Below are positions 60,085-64,000 of a stretch of DNA of 64,000 nt, piece by piece. The notes under the pieces are model-generated. The model worked only from the letters and a program-made list of their open reading frames with translations. It searched no databases and was not told the DNA's origin. The stretch spans positions 123,779,043 through 123,843,042 of the forward strand of contig CM043960.1 of the NCBI GenBank assembly GCA_014529385.2. The letters run 5' to 3'. How positions within the stretch are numbered: the stretch's first letter is position 1; each line of letters opens with the position of its first letter. The position numbers were made by a program, and so were the translations under genes. The stretch comes from Adiantum capillus-veneris. Taxonomy: Eukaryota; Streptophyta; Polypodiopsida; Polypodiales; Pteridaceae.

Positions 60085-62637
60085 GTGCTAGAGACGGAGC
60101 AACTAGAGAGAATTTTGACTTATGCGAGTTCTCATTATCCACCTACCTTAGGTTCCGGGCCCTCGGCGGGGAACCAAGGTAGTACAAACCAAGACCCAAA
60201 CATAGCGGCTAGTGACTCTTCCTTTGACTACGATGTCATGGAGACTTTCCCAATGCCTAATCCCGATCGCTCAAGCCAAGACATGCATGCCATGGGCCCG
60301 CGGTCTGGGCCGAGCGTGCTTAGCCGCTTGAAGGAAACCTTTAGTAGAGCCACTCGCTCCGAACATGGAGCTAATAATGTAAATGAGGGGGGTCGGGAAG
60401 TAAATTCTCCATTCATGACCAACGTAGACCCTGTGCCCTTAGAGAATGTGCACGTGAATACTTCATTCACTGCACCTCCTGACTCTTCAGAGCTACCCCT
60501 CCGAGATCATATTACCCAATGGTAGAAGCCTTGCCGAAGTGCAAGAGGTTGAGTGATATATCATTGCGGCTAGGGAAAAGGAAGTCAAGAGCTTACACAA
60601 GGCGGAGCAACGAAGAGAGTTAAAAGCGAAAGCCCCTATGTCAATATCCTTGCTAAGAGAGCAATCGAGTGCTCCTGACGTAGCAACCGCTAAGGGCCAA
60701 CCCCTAGAAAGCAACATTGCATCTAGCTCAAAGGACACCCCTAGCACCTCAATCCTAGATGGAGAGTTCTTAAATGAGAACTGGGAGTAAAACCTACAAA
60801 GGGAAACTCTAACCAACCTATACACATGTCACACCTATCATGTGGGTTGGTTAGATGTCCTACAATCCACAATGGGTGCTACTAGTGTGGAGGATCAACA
60901 ACAAAGAGTTTGTGAGGCCATCCATAGGGTCATTGAGTTAGAGAGACAGAACAAGGGAACAACATGCCTTCAACGGGTCTCATGATATTCTTGGATACAA
61001 GAAAGGCTAAACAACCAACCTTATCGCAAATGGAGACTCCCTCGGTAAGTCCGATGGATCCCCCATATGTTGTTTCGCCAGGGGTCTCGGTGAAATTTGA
61101 GCCCACAAGTGATAGCTTTACCTTTCCAAGTCTAGCTCATCTTTCCCTTGATGGCACCACAGCTACCATGCATACCCCAATGATGGGCATGCCAAGAAAC
61201 ACACCATGGACCTCATTTGTTAGTAAAGCACCGCTACATGGTAGCTCAATGCCTGCAACAGTACCTACAAGTGTATACCAATTGTATACACCCATGGGTC
61301 CTCGTACTCATGTAGTCCCTACCCCTCCCAGTGTTTCAACTACCTATGCTCCACAACCACAACACCCAAGTTCTTATTTCCATGGTACAATATCGGCTAG
61401 CATTAGCATGTCACATTCGACATCTGCTATGCCTAGGGCCACACATATGAACTTTGGACCGCCACATGGCACAACACCGTACCAAACGTGGAATCCAAGG
61501 ACTTCCTATGCGCCAAGCCCAATGCCAATACCTACTCCACATGTAGTCTCTGGAGCGCCTTCACCCACGGTGCCTACTCACTTAGGTGACTTGGCAACAT
61601 TTGCTCAAGGTATCGGTCGATCTATTGCTGAGAATATGCGTAACACGCTTGATAGAGAGCCTAGAAGTAAGGCAGTACAAATAGCCAAGCTCACACAAAA
61701 ATTTAGTGGAGATGGGGATGTGAGAAAGCATATTGAAGTGTTTGAACAAATATGGGATTCTCTAGGAGAACACAATGACCTGCATAAGAGTAATGCTTTA
61801 AGCCTAACCTTAAGTGGGAAGGCAGGGGATTGGTATAGAACCCTAAGGGTGGAAGAAAAAACGATTTACCCTACTCTTAGGAGACTGTTCTTGAAAGAAT
61901 ACATACAAGTGGGAGTGCTTTGGGGTGTAGCCTCTCAGCTCCAGAAAGCCCAACGAGAGGAAGGAGAGTCGGTGAGAGACTTTATTAGTCGCTTGAAGCA
62001 TTTGAATTCTCGTTGTAATCCAAATGAGTGCTTCAACAATAATCAATTGCTTGATAGATTCATTAGGGGATTACGACATGAGGATATCTACAATGGCCTA
62101 GTCATTAAAGGTATCACCACTTGGGAAGCACTCACCACCAATGCGATCCAATTGGAGGATAATTTAATGATTCAAGGAGAAAGAGTGTCTGTTGAGCCTA
62201 AATCAATTATCTCGCAAGCATCAGGGCATCAGCCAATGACCCTAAAGCCTATTGCTAAGGAGCCAAAGATATCTGATATGACTTTAACAGATCTCACCAA
62301 GGCCATTCAAGAGAGTCTTAGAGACAATCATGCTCCACAAAACAATCATATGTATCCAAGAAGGGAGCAACAATAGTACTCAGTATGCTATGGACCGCAT
62401 AGTACCAGTGAATGCCCTACTTTTAGAGTAAAATTCAATGGGAACTGCAATGCCTGTGGGAGGTATGGTCATCAAGCTAAGGATTGCATAGTATTTAAGC
62501 ACGCAATGGCCAATAGACCAACCTTAGTATGGACAGACACATCTCGAGTGCCTGCATTGATGCCGGCTCCATTTCTTGAACAAACAGCACAACACATGGT
62601 CCCTAGGGCCCAAATGTTGTTCAAACAACACCCTTAA
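60085..62637 (+). pseudogene. Gypsy-like gag with zinc knuckle, interrupted
   Basis: Starts at about 60085 (MLETEQLERILTYASSHYPP; TTG/CTG-type start, so the real start may be upstream or lost). Coding sense shifts frame near 60520 (AEVQEVE, SLHKAEQRRELKAKAP) and returns near 60980. The long open stretch 60964-62376 has a Pro/Ser/Thr-rich half (about residues 20-210) and then a retrotransposon gag domain (about 240-385: GKAGDWYRTLRVEE, LLDRFIRGLRHEDIY). After TAG 62374-62376 it continues in frame with a half-knuckle (CYGPHSTSEC) and a canonical CCHC knuckle (CNACGRYGHQAKDC, 62446-62487) to TAA 62635-62637. Gag would form the RNA-packaging particle. Confidence 0.82.
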
Positions 62638-62743
62638 CACCTCCAGCGTGCTAGGACTGCAACCACCACATCCAAGAATCAGTTCTGTGAATCAAGTGGG
62701 TTGTGAGTCATCTATTGCTTTTTTGTAACGCTGTGAGGAAGAT

Positions 62744-63456
62744 ATGGACCCTAATATAGCCTATGGGATGGATGTGCTTGAAGAAAGTCCACAATACTAC
62801 ATGGAGGACTATTGGGGACAAGTCAAACCTGTCTATCAAGTATCTCCTCTTGCTGCAAGAGGCCAAAATATCAATTACACTGCTAAGAGACCACCTCTCC
62901 AATGCTATGAGTGTGGAGGTCCACATCGTGTAGCCGAGTGTCCTATTAGGCTACAAAAGAACGCCACACTAGTACAAACCAATCAAGCGAGCACGTCTAC
63001 AATTCCGATACTCATGTGTAATCGATGTGGCATAGATCATTTGATTGCCGAATATCCAAATTAAACTTGATTGAGGTTACCGAGGAGCCATCACAAAGTA
63101 CACATGTGGTACCAACAAATGCACTCACACGATTCATGCTCCAAAAACAAAATTATATTCTTGAGGAAAGAGACACGGCATCAATTGCCCAAAAATCTCA
63201 GAAAAAGAAGAAAACACGAAGGAAGAGATCGCAAAAAGTAGCGAAGTCAGACCCCAGTTCAAAGACCAACATAGGGACTGGTGACGACCCCCTATATATG
63301 AACGACGTTGAAGAGGATTCTGATTCAGGTGAAACCATGGAGACCAAAATGACTATTAAGATAGAAACCAACAAGGAAGATCTTCATGAGCCACAATGGC
63401 CAAGATCCAAGAAGAAGATAGGAACTTATCCAAACCCTACGGAGGAGATTGAGTGA
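62744..63456 (+). pseudogene. Gag extension with two further zinc knuckles and basic tail
   Basis: Begins MDPNIAYGMDVLEESPQYY at 62744. A knuckle CYECGGPHRVAEC (62903-62941, CX2CX3HX4C) and a second, CNRCGIDHLIAEY (63017-63055), whose last Cys is Tyr. A frameshift near 63055 leads to the frame ending at 63456, with a strongly basic run (KSQKKKKTRRKRSQK, about 63199-63243) and an acidic segment (MNDVEEDSDSGE). The basic run resembles a nucleic-acid-binding or nuclear-localisation tail. It is probably the same polyprotein as the upstream gag. Confidence 0.7.
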
Positions 63457-63457
63457 G

Positions 63458-64000
63458 TCAATCAATCAATTAAGGAGTTTGGTAGAAGACACCCAAAGGG
63501 GTCTAGAACCAGCACCTAGGCAAATCCAGATTACAGACACCGTGTTCCCTACACAACAACAACCTCACCAAGTCCATACACCCTTAGCCATACCTAGTGT
63601 CATCCAAGAAGAAAGTGACTTAAAGTCATGGGAAAGTGGACATACTCACTTCTTGATGGAAAGAATGTTTACAGAGGGACTACCTGATCCTATCGAAGAA
63701 ATGGAGATCCCATCTTCCCCACGTCAAGGGACTGAAGCCCAAAAGGTGTCGTTAACCATTGCCAACTTGATGGATTTCATGTCTTTAGAAGTTAGAACCA
63801 CCAACATGTCCAAACTATATAAAGATCTTGAGCTAGTCTCAGCTCTTCGAGCCTTCCTCAATGGAGAACCGAAGTTTGGGCTACCACAATTTGCACAGAT
63901 GGATGGAGTTGGGGAGATGGCAATAGAGGAGGAACACTTCGATCCACAACCCAACCAAGATGAGAACCTTGTTATAGAAATACCTGTTAACAAGTTGGGA
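63458..64000 (+). CDS. Open frame running off the window, gypsy-like element
   Basis: Open from 63458 to the last base with no stop, in the +1 frame relative to the preceding ORF. It begins LRSLVEDTQRGLEP and includes IANLMDFMSLEVRT and ALRAFLNGEPKFGLPQFAQM near 63750-63900. No protease, RT or other named motif is visible yet. By position between gag knuckles and expected protease/pol it should be the continuation of the polyprotein, but its identity depends on sequence beyond 64000. Confidence 0.5.

Overview
The window looks like intergenic, transposon-dominated nuclear DNA of a land plant. The evidence is Ty1/copia elements primed by an initiator-tRNA(Met)-type site, Ty3/gypsy chromovirus and non-chromovirus remnants, an endonuclease-type LINE, AT-rich background and several AG/CT microsatellites of about 90-135 bp. 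No ordinary host gene, rRNA, tRNA or CRISPR array was recognised. The species cannot be named from this; a repeat-rich genome (fern, lycophyte, gymnosperm or similar) is only a guess.

Layout. (1) 1-12788: three head-to-tail copies of one Ty1/copia element that share LTRs (internal-LTR-internal-LTR-internal-LTR, period about 4.86 kb). The copies are almost identical and carry the same three in-frame stops and the same altered protease motif, so they multiplied after the element was already dead. (2) 12789-24585: mostly unassigned AT-rich DNA, with a broken Ty3/gypsy gag on the minus strand (17616-18559), its likely leader and LTR, and a low-complexity zone (20790-21740). (3) 24586-27510: a diverged tandem array built from four related subunits of about 75-100 bp. 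(4) 27700-31310: duplicated non-coding blocks bounded by a CT and a GA microsatellite. (5) 31540-34110: two decayed Ty3/gypsy pol pieces meeting head to head. (6) 34381-36480: about seven full units of a ~282-bp tandem repeat, each carrying a 20-bp palindrome; a second array of the same family lies at 51660-52855. (7) 36480-43350: a possible LTR, microsatellites, an uninterrupted 338-codon ORF of unknown function (39821-40837) and a dead chromovirus end on the minus strand. (8) 43355-46660: a LINE with endonuclease and reverse transcriptase, broken by frameshifts. (9) 47455-51640: a minus-strand Ty3/gypsy element with an RT remnant preceded by a long charged, coiled-coil-rich decayed coding region. 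(10) 52856-55985: chromovirus pol (RT, RNase H, integrase, chromodomain) plus start of the 3' LTR. (11) 56423-58776: 5'-truncated copia element, minus strand. (12) 58777-64000: a gypsy-like element with LTR, primer site, gag, several zinc knuckles and an ORF that runs off the window.

The coding parts are almost all remnants of selfish elements and do not form a host pathway. The parts least explained by known families are the ~282-bp palindrome-bearing repeat (two arrays), the four-subunit array at 24.6-27.5 kb, the 338-codon ORF and the lysine/glutamate-rich reading frames at 48-51.6 kb.
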